Shown here one piece after another: positions 6,584 through 6,865 of a stretch of DNA of 6,865 nt; position 1 is the first letter of the stretch; each line of letters opens with the position of its first letter. Origin of the DNA: an uncultured Synergistales bacterium (lineage in GTDB: Bacteria; Synergistota; Synergistia; Synergistales; Aminobacteriaceae); contig CALFXN010000238.1 in assembly GCA_937957815.1 (NCBI GenBank), positions 1 through 6,865 of the forward strand, written 5' to 3'. The position numbers and the translations under genes were made by a program. The notes under the pieces were generated by a model. The model did not search any database, was not told the origin of the DNA, and saw only the letters and a program-made list of their open reading frames with translations.

Positions 6584-6865
6584 ACCGGATTCCCTCGATA
6601 AAGAGCGTCTCTATCTCGGAATCGATCTGCTCCAGCTGTGTTCTCCACCGGGCGTCGTAGACGCCGAGGTTCGTCTCGACGATGCAGCTGCCCGGACCGA
6701 CGCTGGGGTCGGCAATGAACTCAAGGTGTTTCGTTCCGCGCAGGATATCGGCGAACTCTCCCTGGCGGTCTCGGAGGATGTCGACATCCGCCGGGGCGAG
6801 GTATACAACGATTCGTTCCCTGTCGCTCACCCGCTGAAGGACGCCGGAAAAAACACGGAGGACCG
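6564..6865 (-). CDS. fliH: Flagellar export ATPase regulator FliH, C-terminal part
   Basis: FliH forms a dimer that binds FliI, inhibits its ATPase activity and tethers it to the C-ring. Only the last 99 codons are visible; the frame is open to the window edge, so the N-terminal half is missing. A GTG at 6830 is within the frame but is most likely an internal Val, because coding similarity continues upstream of it. The visible part fits the FliH/YscL C-terminal globular domain: IVVYLAPADVDIL matches the V-x-V-x-x-x-P-x-D-x-x-x-L pattern. FIADPSVGPGSCIVETNLG matches the D-x-x-V-x-x-G-x-C-x-I-ET-x-x-G pattern, followed by VYDARWRTQLEQIDSEI. The stop overlaps the start of fliI by 20 nt. Position directly before fliI makes the assignment firm. 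A V-ATPase subunit E would look similar in this domain, but the flagellar neighbours rule it out. Confidence 0.93.
   Translation of the reverse strand, partial: VLRVFSGVLQRVSDRERIVVYLAPADVDILRDRQGEFADILRGTKHLEFIADPSVGPGSCIVETNLGVYDARWRTQLEQIDSEIETLFIEGIRYESNQN

Noticed and set aside
5348..6601. A 417-codon plus-strand open frame opposite fliI
   Set aside because: It is rich in Asp, Arg and His with no recognisable motif, and mirrors the codon pattern of fliI, whose catalytic motifs are intact.
6564..6830. A complete 88-residue gene beginning with GTG at 6830
   Set aside because: The frame stays open to the window end and the FliH C-terminal pattern fits a truncated larger protein, so the GTG is probably an internal Val codon.

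Overview
The window is a single block of flagellar genes, all read from the minus strand. In transcription order (from high to low coordinates) they are: the 3' end of fliH, fliI, fliJ, a small lytic transglycosylase, a MotE/FlbB-like membrane protein, fliK, flgD, and the 5' part of flgE, which runs off the low end of the window. No RNA gene, mobile element, CRISPR array, promoter or intrinsic terminator was found. The long plus-strand open frames are antisense shadows of these genes.

The genes are packed as an operon. fliH and fliI overlap by 20 nt, fliJ and the transglycosylase overlap by 4 nt (ATGA), the transglycosylase and MotE-like genes are 3 nt apart, and the MotE-like gene touches fliK (TGATG). 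Gaps are 25 nt (fliK-flgD), 43 nt (fliI-fliJ) and 92 nt (flgD-flgE). Most starts have a purine-rich Shine-Dalgarno sequence 6-7 nt upstream, and this spacing was used to choose starts. The operon promoter must lie beyond the high-coordinate edge.

The products cover successive parts of flagellar assembly. FliH, FliI and FliJ form the cytoplasmic ATPase of the export apparatus. The transglycosylase probably opens peptidoglycan for the rod. The MotE/FlbB-like protein is a membrane-anchored periplasmic coiled-coil protein of the motor or stator periphery. FliK sets hook length, FlgD caps the growing hook, and FlgE is the hook subunit.

The organism is a flagellated, moderately GC-rich bacterium. 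The order fliH-fliI-fliJ-[SLT]-[MotE/FlbB]-fliK-flgD-flgE fits the single large motility operon of Synergistota, Spirochaetota and some Bacillota. The intervening transglycosylase makes me lean towards Synergistota or a Bacillota-like lineage over a classical spirochaete, with low certainty. This is mostly a recognisable system, not a new one. The most notable observation is that FlgE carries a Lys-Cys pair with the same 13-residue spacing and context as the spirochaete hook residues that form lysinoalanine cross-links. The unexported-looking transglycosylase and a calcium-loop-like motif in FlgE also deserve attention.
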